Below the pieces are notes generated by a model. It was not told the origin of the DNA and made no database searches. It worked only from the letters and a program-made list of their open reading frames with translations. DNA of 64,000 nucleotides from Lachnospiraceae bacterium (GTDB taxonomy: Bacteria > Bacillota > Clostridia > Lachnospirales > Lachnospiraceae). Within the stretch, counting starts at the first letter, position 1. Every line of letters starts with the position of its first letter. Below, piece after piece: positions 1 through 9,057 of this stretch. The position numbers and the translations under genes are program-made. Where the stretch lies: positions 1 through 64,000 of the forward strand of contig JAFRSU010000065.1 in the NCBI GenBank assembly GCA_017427415.1, given 5' to 3'.

Positions 1-440
1 CTACAGGGGTTTTTGTCACTACTGGTGCCTGAGTGACGACCGGAGTAGTTGTTACCACAGGGGTTTTCGTCACTACCGGTGCCTGGGTTACAACCGGAGC
101 AGATGTTACTACAGGGGTTTTTGTCACTACTGGTGCCTGAGTGACGACCGGAGTAGTTGTTACCACAGGGGTTTTCGTCACTACCGGTGCCTGGGTTACA
201 ACCGGAGTCTGTGTTACTACAGGGGTTTTTGTCACTACTGGTGCCTGAGTGACGACCGGAGTAGTTGTTACCACAGGGGTTTTCGTCACTACCGGTGCCT
301 GGGTTACAACCGGAGTAGTTGTTACTACAGGGGTTTTCGTTACTACCGGTGCCTGGGTTACAACCGGAGTCTGTGTAACAATTGGAGTTGATGTTATTAC
401 CGGAGTAGAAGTAACTACCGGGGTTGTGGTAACCGGATTC
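1..440. repeat. Nested 18/54/108-bp tandem repeat coding for PVVTxx units
   Basis: The sequence repeats every 54 bp (anchors ACAGGGG at 3, 57, 111, 165, 219, 273, 327). Each 54-bp unit codes for three PVVTxx hexapeptides on the minus strand. Two variants alternate (ACTACTGGTGCCTGAGTGAC and ACTACCGGTGCCTGGGTTAC), giving a 108-bp higher-order period. The array begins before the window edge and decays toward position 440. Confidence 0.95.
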
Positions 441-1168
441 TGAGTAACAGTAGGATCTACTATAATAATAGGGGTTGATGTAATAACGGGAGTGGGTGTA
501 GTTACTTCAGATGAAGTTCCTACAGTTATAAATCCGGGATCATACTGGCTCAAAGCTGTATCTAAGAGTGAAGCCGGAATAACAACATTAGCTGTTCCTT
601 CACTATCATTAGCAGGAGTAGCATTTAAGTTTTTAGAATTTGAGCAGAAAAGCAATACCCAAAAATCTGTCTTTTCGATTTTTATATGTCCGGCTGCCAT
701 AGTCTTAAACTGACCGGTAATACAATTGATAGCATCAGAATCTGCCAAAAATGCATCATATGCTTCCTGCAATCCCATAGCATTCAAAGTCCCGAATGCT
801 ATAGCCTGACCATATAGCCATCCTCTTCCACTTCCTACAGGAACAGAAAACCCAAAAGTTCTCAACAGCTCCTTATAGCTTGTCCCATCAGGTCTGTCAA
901 AATCAAATAAGATTGCCAATTCCGCAGCCCTTTGCATAGCGGCTTTTTCCAGATCATAGTCATATAAATAAGGAGTGGTATTAGCACTGCTTCCGGAAGC
1001 TCTGTAATTATTTATCATATTAAGCAGAGATCTGGCTTCAGTCTGTCCATACTGTACTGTAAACGAAAGATTATACTTTTCTTCAGCTTTTCCGGAAATC
1101 TCATGTAAGGACATGCTGAAAAACAGTATACACGCTAAAAGACATACAAAAAATCTCTTTTTATTCAT
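1..1168 (-). CDS. CAP-domain secreted protein with Pro/Thr/Val repeat tail (3' end beyond window)
   Basis: The reading frame opens at an ATG preceded by GAGGGAGTAAA and stays open to the window edge (389 codons), so the C-terminus is missing. Residues 1-28 form a signal peptide with a KKR start and hydrophobic core. Residues about 35-180 look like a CAP/SCP domain: a LLNMINNYRASG helix, the YDYDLEKAAMQRAAELA helix and the FDRPDGT turn are typical of bacterial CAP proteins. From about residue 243 onward the chain is an array of PVVTxx hexapeptides, which would make a stiff wall-spanning stalk. It is the last gene of the pilus locus, downstream of a hairpin, so co-expression with the pilus genes would need read-through. 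CAP proteins of bacteria are mostly uncharacterised; the role here is unknown. Confidence 0.8.
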   Translation of the reverse strand, partial: MNKKRFFVCLLACILFFSMSLHEISGKAEEKYNLSFTVQYGQTEARSLLNMINNYRASGSSANTTPYLYDYDLEKAAMQRAAELAILFDFDRPDGTSYKELLRTFGFSVPVGSGRGWLYGQAIAFGTLNAMGLQEAYDAFLADSDAINCITGQFKTMAAGHIKIEKTDFWVLLFCSNSKNLNATPANDSEGTANVVIPASLLDTALSQYDPGFITVGTSSEVTTPTPVITSTPIIIVDPTVTQNPVTTTPVVTSTPVITSTPIVTQTPVVTQAPVVTKTPVVTTTPVVTQAPVVTKTPVVTTTPVVTQAPVVTKTPVVTQTPVVTQAPVVTKTPVVTTTPVVTQAPVVTKTPVVTSAPVVTQAPVVTKTPVVTTTPVVTQAPVVTKTPV

Positions 1169-1192
1169 TTTACTCCCTCTTTGCTTTCTTTA

Positions 1193-1230
1193 AATAAACC
1201 CCGCATATCCTTCGATAAGCGGGGTTTATT
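1193..1230 (-). terminator. Hairpin between the large secreted protein and the CAP gene
   Basis: AATAAACCCCGC pairs with GCGGGGTTTATT around a 14-nt loop. It follows the stop codon of the 1335-residue protein and lies only 24 bp before the CAP gene start, so it can act as a terminator or attenuator. The T-tract on the minus strand is interrupted. Confidence 0.7.
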
Positions 1231-1268
1231 ATCGATCAAATAATCAATACATATAAACTGATGATTTA

Positions 1269-4200
1269 TTAGTTGATTAAGAACATTCCACGACGAACTA
1301 CATTCAATTCGTTCTTCTCTACCTTTTCAGGATCATTATCTGTAGTAACTACTATATCTACATTAAATGAATCTCTTCCGGTGAGACCACAACCTGAAAT
1401 ACCCTTATCAGTATAGAATGAATCATTCAACGGAACATCGATCATATATGTATCGCCGTTGGTGATTATGTAATTGCCTGATGCATTCTTAGGTGCTTCA
1501 GTAAGAGTATCATCATCATTAACTTTGTATACCTTGATATCAATCTTGGTATCTGTACCGGTCTTGCAGATCTTAAGATCTGCAGTAGTGGATACCGTAG
1601 CCTCGTAAGGAACTCTTCTTGCTGTATAACCATAAGATGTTCCGTTAGGAGCAGCGTTTACGATAGAAGAATTACCCATAGGAGCTGTAGTTCCGGTCAT
1701 ATTGTCCTGTGTAGCATCATAATCTACATATACATAATCCTTATATGTATGTACTTGCTTGGTAGGATCAAAAGGATCAACACCAACAATATCTACTGAA
1801 CTGCTGTCAGGATCAGTACATGTTACATAAGCATTATCATTACCACCATTAGTCCTTGTCTCAGATGCAGCAACAAGAGCATTTATAAGTAAACATGCTT
1901 CGGGGTGAGTCATAACTGAACCAACCTGATCTCTGTCATAGTTGGCTGCAGTCTTTCCAAATCCACAGAAGGTAATATTACCCTTTTTGTACAGATAATA
2001 GTTATCTCTCGCATCGCCCCATTTTGTAGTCTTATAGTAAAGTCCTCTGTCAAATTTAGCAATGGAAACCACAATGTCTTCATCTTCAAGATCAAGCTGG
2101 AACGGCTGTATGGGACCTGATGTAACTTTGAACTTTTCAGGTATTTTATAAGGATAATTGGTAAGAACATTCTCGTTTATCCTCATACCATTTACTGAAT
2201 TTTCCCCGCCATTGCCATCAGGAGCACCTGCATAGCCCCATGTTAAGCCCTGAAGATAGTACTTCGAATTAGCTCCATAAACTGTAGTAGAGTTCTTCTG
2301 ATAAGGAAGTCCGTACAAACCACTAGTACTTGATCCATTGTTCTGGGTTACATTGTATCTGTCTTGTCCAATACGGTCACGTAATGCCACCCCAAGAGTA
2401 TTTCTACAGCTGAATGTAACTGTTCCACTTCCGCAGAATGTAGGCTGATCAGCATCTACATAATCGGTAATAACCTTTATAGCAGCCGGAGTCATGTAAT
2501 CCATTGTACTTCCGAAACCAAGCATCAAGAGATCGAAGTATACAGGAGTAGATGTAGTAGTTTCCTTATATACTATCTTTTTGGTTGCCTCTTCATAGAA
2601 GATTTTGTTTTGTGCTACTTTCTGATTGAATTCATATACAGAAAACTTAGTAGCATGTACGTTGTAATCTTTCTGTTTCTCAATAAAGTAGTAATACGAT
2701 CCGGCGTTTCTGATCATTATCTTGCTTAGATTATTGGTATTAGCATTTAATGCTTGAGATGTAGGCGTTGTTTTAAATTCTGCACCTGCACCATCGGTTT
2801 TGTTGAAATGATCTTGACAATTTGCCTGAGATGCATACAGATAGCCACTAAAATATGTATCAATAGCATCAAGGTTTGAATTGATTGCAATATCAGTTAT
2901 ATTACCATGTTCTGCTTTAGCATTTGCTATCTCCGTATCATTAGGAAGGATCAGTGAAGGCATTGATAACTGGAACTGTCCCCAACCGTTTCCCGAATTA
3001 TTCATTCCATCCTTCCAAACACCGCCTGAATTTGCATCATTAGTGAACGTAGGATATACCTGTAATACTTTGATATCATGAACAGCATCATCAGAAGTAG
3101 AACGGCATGCACTGTAACCTAACGTGCTGTAAGTATATGTTCCATCTGTTACTGATAACTTCCAGTTTACAGATCCTACATATCCGGGAGGAAGAGGATC
3201 AGGAGCTATAGTATAATCGGTATTTTCATTGTACCCAGCATGAGACCAGAACATTTCTCCGCCTTTAAGCACATATACCCCGTTCTCCAGCTCATAATGA
3301 CCGGCAGCTTCATTATACTTACCATCCGAATTCATATCCAGGTAAAGTTTAGCTGTAAAGCTCTTTCCTGTATTACCATCAATTCTGAATTTGAAGTCTA
3401 ATTTTCTGTAATCTTCTTTGTCCTTCGAGTTAATATATGCAGTATAATTAGGATCTGAAACATTATTTGCAAAATAACTGTAATTTCCATTTTGACTATT
3501 GAACTGAAGGTTGACATTTGCGAAATAAACTGCAGGTGTCTTTAACAGAGATAAACTGAAATCCTTCTTATTCTTTATGGCTGTAAATATACTAGCAAAA
3601 CTTACGCCTGTTCCTGCATTGCTGGTATCTTCAAATACATTACTTCCGTTACTGCCATTGTTATATGTCAGCCCATCAAGAAAGTCATACATATAAGTAC
3701 TGGTATCTACTGAACTGTCTTTTAACTGCTTACTTATAACAACCGGAAGCTTCTTTGTATCAACAAAATTAGTAAGTTCAGTATACTTAGCATGAGTAAG
3801 ATCATTTCCTGCTAATACAGTTGTTCCCATTCCTCCAAATGTCTGATATTTTGAATCAAGTGAAGTGGTACTTGACGCAGCACTTAAATACTTGGAACCA
3901 TCACCACCAAAATAGATGCAGTCATATGTTTCTTCGATAGGTGTTGAAAGGCTGGTAAACTGTATCATACTCATGCAGTCAACCTTTATACCACCTGCCA
4001 AACCCTTATCTCCGTTTGTTCTGACATAGTTAACAATGTCAGCTGTAATACTCTTATTTACATTAGCATCCAGATCAGCGGGAGTTACGATCAGGAATCT
4101 GTAGTTACGTCCATCAACTATATTTCTGCCGCCGAAATAAACATCGGAAACCAATGTAGCGAATTGAGTCTCATATCCGTTATAATTTGAAACAAGACCG

Positions 4201-5276
4201 TCTTTATAAACCAATCCTTCTTTAGAAAACACTTTATAGCTATCAGAACCTAACAAAGAACTAGAATTTCTGTAACCGATCTTAGTTATAGCATCATTTA
4301 CATTAGCATTCCCATTTTCCACTTTGGATATAAAATAAGGCTTAATCAGATTTACACCCCAGTGATCATATCCTTTAGCATTGTATAAGTTACCCTTTGT
4401 ATCAGCCAGGCAAGCAAAGCCATATAACTTACCGGTATGCTCGTCTACTCCGTAATAACTGCCTCTATCCTTTACATAAATACCATAGAAGTTCGAAGGC
4501 TTCATGGATGTCAGCATAAGGAAAAGTTTGAATATATTCTTAGAAGAACCTTTTGTATTATCCCCTTCCAGATATGGTATCTGGAAATTCTCGTCTCTGT
4601 TTCCGATATCCTGATAATTAGGTGTATAGTAGAAATACCTGTCTGATAAATTACTCTTAGATACATTACTATACAGATTATTATCAATAACGTAAGGTAC
4701 AGGGGTAACACCGTCTATACCTGCTATCTTCTTAAATACCTTATATACTTTGCTCCATGTAACAACATCATTTCCAAGGGAATTGAATGAAGTTACAGTA
4801 ACACCATCCTGCTGCAACTGAGCAGGTACAGAGTCTGTAATAACTATAAGATCTGCTGAAGTGATATCTGAATCAGACAATTGAGCAAATGTCTTATATT
4901 TATAATTTACAGTCCAGTCAATATTTTCATTCGAAGGAGTCTTCGAAGGAAGTACCTCAGTTCTAAACACATCGTTACTTACATAGTCACCGCCGGCATT
5001 GATCGTACCGATACCACTGTTGTTGATATAAGTCCTAAATGAACTGTCACCTGCAGCAACTCTTGCGGTATTTACTGCCTTAATATTGATCGGCTCCTGA
5101 CCGCTTATCAGATAGCCGAACTGACGCATTGACTCATTGGGTACTATCTCCAATACAGTAAAGGTTTTGTTTACATTCGCTGATACTTTCTTGTCAGCAA
5201 AACCAAGTCCTGCAAACAGAGAGGTAACCATAGCCAAAACAACTAAATAAGTAATTACCTTTCCAGTTCTTTTCAT
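1269..5276 (-). CDS. Very large secreted protein, DUF5057-like, last core gene of the pilus operon
   Basis: I place the start at the ATG at 5276, because GGAGG lies 5-6 bases before it and would overlap the upstream ATG at 5288. The 1335-residue product starts with KRTGK and a hydrophobic signal peptide ending near residue 31. The segment that follows (FTVLEIVPNE, then GYLISGQEP) resembles the N-terminus of DUF5057 proteins of Lachnospiraceae. That match is from memory and not checked by search. No C-terminal sorting signal or membrane segment is visible. It directly follows a set of minor-pilin genes, so it could be a pilus-associated or tip-carried protein. Alternative: an independently secreted surface protein. 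Function unknown. Confidence 0.75.
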   Translation of the reverse strand: MKRTGKVITYLVVLAMVTSLFAGLGFADKKVSANVNKTFTVLEIVPNESMRQFGYLISGQEPINIKAVNTARVAAGDSSFRTYINNSGIGTINAGGDYVSNDVFRTEVLPSKTPSNENIDWTVNYKYKTFAQLSDSDITSADLIVITDSVPAQLQQDGVTVTSFNSLGNDVVTWSKVYKVFKKIAGIDGVTPVPYVIDNNLYSNVSKSNLSDRYFYYTPNYQDIGNRDENFQIPYLEGDNTKGSSKNIFKLFLMLTSMKPSNFYGIYVKDRGSYYGVDEHTGKLYGFACLADTKGNLYNAKGYDHWGVNLIKPYFISKVENGNANVNDAITKIGYRNSSSLLGSDSYKVFSKEGLVYKDGLVSNYNGYETQFATLVSDVYFGGRNIVDGRNYRFLIVTPADLDANVNKSITADIVNYVRTNGDKGLAGGIKVDCMSMIQFTSLSTPIEETYDCIYFGGDGSKYLSAASSTTSLDSKYQTFGGMGTTVLAGNDLTHAKYTELTNFVDTKKLPVVISKQLKDSSVDTSTYMYDFLDGLTYNNGSNGSNVFEDTSNAGTGVSFASIFTAIKNKKDFSLSLLKTPAVYFANVNLQFNSQNGNYSYFANNVSDPNYTAYINSKDKEDYRKLDFKFRIDGNTGKSFTAKLYLDMNSDGKYNEAAGHYELENGVYVLKGGEMFWSHAGYNENTDYTIAPDPLPPGYVGSVNWKLSVTDGTYTYSTLGYSACRSTSDDAVHDIKVLQVYPTFTNDANSGGVWKDGMNNSGNGWGQFQLSMPSLILPNDTEIANAKAEHGNITDIAINSNLDAIDTYFSGYLYASQANCQDHFNKTDGAGAEFKTTPTSQALNANTNNLSKIMIRNAGSYYYFIEKQKDYNVHATKFSVYEFNQKVAQNKIFYEEATKKIVYKETTTSTPVYFDLLMLGFGSTMDYMTPAAIKVITDYVDADQPTFCGSGTVTFSCRNTLGVALRDRIGQDRYNVTQNNGSSTSGLYGLPYQKNSTTVYGANSKYYLQGLTWGYAGAPDGNGGENSVNGMRINENVLTNYPYKIPEKFKVTSGPIQPFQLDLEDEDIVVSIAKFDRGLYYKTTKWGDARDNYYLYKKGNITFCGFGKTAANYDRDQVGSVMTHPEACLLINALVAASETRTNGGNDNAYVTCTDPDSSSVDIVGVDPFDPTKQVHTYKDYVYVDYDATQDNMTGTTAPMGNSSIVNAAPNGTSYGYTARRVPYEATVSTTADLKICKTGTDTKIDIKVYKVNDDDTLTEAPKNASGNYIITNGDTYMIDVPLNDSFYTDKGISGCGLTGRDSFNVDIVVTTDNDPEKVEKNELNVVRRGMFLIN

Positions 5277-5330
5277 AACTGCCTCCATTCTTTTATGTAT
5301 ACCTACTAATTAATTGCCGAATATTACTTA

Positions 5331-5960
5331 TTACTTCTTGATATTTCTAGATACAGCACTGACATTAGATGTAAATACCGTATTATTATATTTATATGTG
5401 CATGTAAGAAGAATTAAATCTTTTCCTGTTTCTGAATCTGTAAAACCGGATTTATCTTCCATGGAAACCATGCAATTAGCTATAAGAGCATATTTATTAT
5501 TTATCACAGTGTCAACATATGCTGTCAGGTTTGCTTCTGAAATAACCTTTGTAGATAAATCAACAATAGAAGCAGGCGCCTGTTTGAATCTAAGCTTTCC
5601 GGGTGTACCATCCGAAGGCTTTTCCAAAACAAACAGATAACAACTGTCCTCCGCAGGATTTAAATAGTTCTTAGCAACTATCCAAAGCAGATCCTGATCT
5701 CCTGAAAAGCCTGTAACTGTTCTGCCTAAATTGGTTTTAATCCCGTATGCTTTTGCTTCTTTTAAAAACTCCGAAATAACTTTTTCTGCTGTAAGACTTT
5801 CTTCCTGAAGCTTAGCACTGGTCCCAACAATACTATAGGTATTTCTTGTTGTCGACATAAACAAACCGACTGCCAACATCAGAATTCCGGTGATCAATAC
5901 CGCAACAATAAGTTCAACGAGGGAAAAGCCTTTATTATCTTTATATATATTTTTATTCAT
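5331..5960 (-). CDS. Minor type IV prepilin, GspJ-like
   Basis: The 209-residue protein has a class III leader with the cleavage motif G|FSLVE followed by a hydrophobic helix of about 20 residues, as in pilins processed by prepilin peptidase. Glu is at mature position 5. The start at 5960 is preceded by GAGGAGG; an upstream in-frame ATG at 5978 overlaps the stop of the preceding gene. Size and position (last of four minor pilins) fit a GspJ/PilW-type tip subunit. The C-terminal domain is not recognisable by eye, so the GspJ assignment rests on order and length. Confidence 0.8.
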   Translation of the reverse strand: MNKNIYKDNKGFSLVELIVAVLITGILMLAVGLFMSTTRNTYSIVGTSAKLQEESLTAEKVISEFLKEAKAYGIKTNLGRTVTGFSGDQDLLWIVAKNYLNPAEDSCYLFVLEKPSDGTPGKLRFKQAPASIVDLSTKVISEANLTAYVDTVINNKYALIANCMVSMEDKSGFTDSETGKDLILLTCTYKYNNTVFTSNVSAVSRNIKK

Positions 5961-5974
5961 AGGCTCCTCCTCTC

Positions 5975-6580
5975 TCATTCATCTACATAACAACGTCCAG
6001 TGATATCTACCATAATAATATCTCTATATTCCGAAGAATTATTTGGATTGATTACACGGATATTGTTCGCTAAAACAGCATCACTGTCAGAAAAGCTACC
6101 ATAATTATCAGTTTTTACAATTAACGAAATACCACCGGTTTCTTTTCTGAAGTAAACACGTACTATCGGTTCCGTCCCTGTTCCATCACCAACTGTAACT
6201 AAATCCGTAACGCTAGCTCCGGATACATTGCAAAACCTAATATCCAGTCTGTCACTACATATTTTTTCGGAACTGAAAACAGTTTCTGAACCTCCATAAT
6301 TACTGCAAACATCAATAAATAAACTTGAACCGCTCTTGTAAAATTTTGCATATACATTCGAAACACCATCAGCATCAGTCGTATTTACAAGGCCAAGGGC
6401 CTTGGTTCTTGCCTGTTTCATTCCATCAGCAATAACTCGAGAAGCAGCACTTGTCTGTGCATTATAAACAGAGTTGAAAGCAACTATTGCTGCTCCGGCC
6501 ATTATTGCCATTATCAATACAGCAACAACCATTTCCAATAAACTGAAACCTTTGTTGTTCCGATACAGACTATTTTTCAT
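5975..6580 (-). CDS. Minor type IV prepilin, GspH/FimT-like
   Basis: The 201-residue protein begins MKNSLYRNNKG|FSLLEMV, a prepilin-peptidase site with Glu at mature position 5, then a hydrophobic helix (VVAVLIMAIMAGAAIVAF). The segment after it (SRVIADGMKQARTKALG) resembles the GspH/FimT pattern, where an arginine-rich amphipathic helix follows the transmembrane helix. The stop codon overlaps the upstream ATG of the next gene, so the two are translationally close. Expected role: subunit of the pilus initiation/tip complex in the membrane. Confidence 0.82.
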   Translation of the reverse strand: MKNSLYRNNKGFSLLEMVVAVLIMAIMAGAAIVAFNSVYNAQTSAASRVIADGMKQARTKALGLVNTTDADGVSNVYAKFYKSGSSLFIDVCSNYGGSETVFSSEKICSDRLDIRFCNVSGASVTDLVTVGDGTGTEPIVRVYFRKETGGISLIVKTDNYGSFSDSDAVLANNIRVINPNNSSEYRDIIMVDITGRCYVDE

Positions 6581-6631
6581 ATATCTCCCCCTATCTGTAA
6601 TGAAAACAGTGTACTAACAACAACTATATCC

Positions 6632-9040
6632 TTAATTATTCTTAGAGTTGATAGAAAACTCTTTCGTGTTGATCTGAACAAGATTACCATCATCACCATT
6701 ACTGCCTGCAGTTCCAGAAGTATTTGCAACATTAAAGATTCTTCTTAAAATGGTGTTACCATTGTCATTTCCGCTTTCGTCCTTTGACAAGTCATTATTA
6801 ACTATTACATCAAGGAGTGCATCAAATTCAGAAATATATTCAGGCACGGTAAGAGCAGTACCATCCTTCATGGTTCGAACAAAGTTTCCAAGGCAACATA
6901 AGTCGCATCCATCTATAAGTTTAACATCACCCTTTGCTATAATTAGACCATGAAACTGATTTCCAACATTAATCTCTACATCCCCCGTTGAAATAACTAT
7001 ATACTTAGTATTCGGCTGAATGGAATCAATCTTGACACCATCCCCTGTTATCAAACGGTATTGCCAAGCTATAGGATCTTCCGAATAATCAGGGCCATAA
7101 GTAACATAGCCTTTGTTCGTAGTAGCCACTTTCGTTTCATTACTTGTAGGATCCGAGTAATAATTTACAGGACTGGTAAGTTTATATCCTCCTGCAGGAC
7201 TTGCATTTGCTGCCAATCCTAATCCTACAACATCAGAACCGGTCTTAAACATGTTTGCAAAGATATCACCCTTGCCAACCTGCTTCTCTTTTGAAAGAGA
7301 GCACTTTAATTTCTCGTACCAGTCTGAATACTGTACCATCTTTGAAGCATCACAGGGCTTTGCACCGGTAGTGGCATCATTACCCTTGATCTTATCTATT
7401 CCACCCACATATGTATAAGTAATAAGGTTACCCTTTGAACTGATCTTACTCTTGTTAGGAAGCTTTATATATCCATATTTCAGATCATTCAGATTATTGA
7501 TCATACCCATCTGCTTAAGAAGCATTTCATTCTTCGTTGTATACAGATTATTGAAATAATTTACTGCTGCAGCATTATTTGCAAAATTCCAATACAGATA
7601 TACATAATTATCTCCGCCATTGACATACTTAACAAATTTAGATAAATACTTAGGCGAACCAAGAGCAACACCGGTATCATCTGTCAAGTCCTTACCTGCC
7701 GCTTCCCAAGCGTTAAACTCAGTCTGTGTCATAGGATTGTGATATACACCGACTATATTCTCACCGGGGATCAGATATACAGACTGAAGTGTCTTATATG
7801 TAACTGATTCACCCTGTACAAAATAACCGCATTCTTCTTCAGCGACTTTACCTGCTATATCAGGTACCTGTGTATAGGCAGTACCAGCGAGGAACAATTC
7901 GTCAAGAGCGGAAATATCAAGTCCTGCAGCAAGACCATTAAGAACTATAGCACTACTATCCTGATGCTTTGATACTCCATTTCCACCACCAGTAACATCA
8001 GTATTATCTGTACTATATCCTATGATCTTACCACCTGCAGTAGAATTAAACTGGGGATTATCGCCCTCAAGTGTAAGGTCATCTTTTAAGTATAATTCAC
8101 CGCTCTTTATAGTAGCTATAGCACTGTCTACCAGGAAATTATGGCACCAAACATTTGCGTCATCTCCGGTAACAGCAACTCCACTGCTGTCTCTATCACG
8201 AAACTGTACAGGAAGTCCAAAAACATTAAAACCACCATCAGATATGTTTACATCTCCACCAATAATAGTGTACTGTGTATTAAGCGTAAGGGTCTTGATG
8301 GTTGTATTCTCCTTCTTTCCATATAGAGAAGCTTCCAGATTACCCTTAGCATAGATGTTTCCGATTATCGTTCCTGACATCTCCGAATTTAAAGGTTCAA
8401 TATTACCATCTGCGATAATGATAAACTTATCAGGATCATAAGGAAGTGAATTCGATGCACCCATGGTTCCGATCACCGGCATAGCAGACGAAAAACTGAT
8501 ATCTGTAGTGATCAGAGTTTCATATCCTGATGCATCTTTGTATTTAAGTTCAACTCCCTTAAGTACCGGATCCTTATTCTCTGCAGGGTTTGATGGATTG
8601 AAAACTCCGGCTACAAATGAATCAAATTGGATGCTGGCATCAGCAGACGAATATCTTCCAACAGTTACAGCATCTACATCCATATTGTTTGAAAGTGCTG
8701 AAAACTTAGCATTAAGTGATTCAACAAACTTTTCCTGATATTTTTCCTCAAGTTGATCTGCATCAGCAACACCACTGATAGCAATAGCTTCAAGGACAGC
8801 AGCATAGGCTTCAGTAGCAGATTCATTAGCGAATTTCTGCAGATAAACCTTTAAATCATCAACCATATCTTCAGTAGAATAAAAGTTTTTCGAAGTCTCC
8901 TTGGCTGTGTTGACATTCTTGTTATTGCCTACTGTAACCTTAAGTGTAATAGCCGCGATAATACCGACAAATAACAAGGCTACAATAACAAGAACCAACG
9001 AAGCACCTCTGTTGTCTTTTACAAGTAATTTTTTGTTCAT
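6632..9040 (-). CDS. Large PilX/GspK-like pilin-family protein lacking Glu5
   Basis: The 802-residue protein begins with a short basic leader (NKKLLVKDNRG) followed by ASLVLVIVALLFVGIIAAI. If cleaved after Gly, mature position 5 is Leu instead of the usual Glu. Loss of Glu5 and a big globular part are hallmarks of GspK in type II secretion and of PilX_N-type proteins, which cap the filament tip. After the helix comes an alpha-helical stretch (residues 35-130) and then a long beta-rich region. It lies between a GspI-like and a GspH-like gene. Assignment to the GspK role is inference from leader, size and order. Confidence 0.72.
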   Translation of the reverse strand: MNKKLLVKDNRGASLVLVIVALLFVGIIAAITLKVTVGNNKNVNTAKETSKNFYSTEDMVDDLKVYLQKFANESATEAYAAVLEAIAISGVADADQLEEKYQEKFVESLNAKFSALSNNMDVDAVTVGRYSSADASIQFDSFVAGVFNPSNPAENKDPVLKGVELKYKDASGYETLITTDISFSSAMPVIGTMGASNSLPYDPDKFIIIADGNIEPLNSEMSGTIIGNIYAKGNLEASLYGKKENTTIKTLTLNTQYTIIGGDVNISDGGFNVFGLPVQFRDRDSSGVAVTGDDANVWCHNFLVDSAIATIKSGELYLKDDLTLEGDNPQFNSTAGGKIIGYSTDNTDVTGGGNGVSKHQDSSAIVLNGLAAGLDISALDELFLAGTAYTQVPDIAGKVAEEECGYFVQGESVTYKTLQSVYLIPGENIVGVYHNPMTQTEFNAWEAAGKDLTDDTGVALGSPKYLSKFVKYVNGGDNYVYLYWNFANNAAAVNYFNNLYTTKNEMLLKQMGMINNLNDLKYGYIKLPNKSKISSKGNLITYTYVGGIDKIKGNDATTGAKPCDASKMVQYSDWYEKLKCSLSKEKQVGKGDIFANMFKTGSDVVGLGLAANASPAGGYKLTSPVNYYSDPTSNETKVATTNKGYVTYGPDYSEDPIAWQYRLITGDGVKIDSIQPNTKYIVISTGDVEINVGNQFHGLIIAKGDVKLIDGCDLCCLGNFVRTMKDGTALTVPEYISEFDALLDVIVNNDLSKDESGNDNGNTILRRIFNVANTSGTAGSNGDDGNLVQINTKEFSINSKNN

Positions 9041-9057
9041 TTCTGTGCTCCTTTCTC

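Noticed and set aside
1..440. Repeat array considered as CRISPR
   Set aside because: There are no unique spacers; units are contiguous and in frame with a protein.
249..443. Plus-strand frame coding for VTTGV repeats
   Set aside because: It is the complement of the CAP protein repeat array and has no ribosome site.
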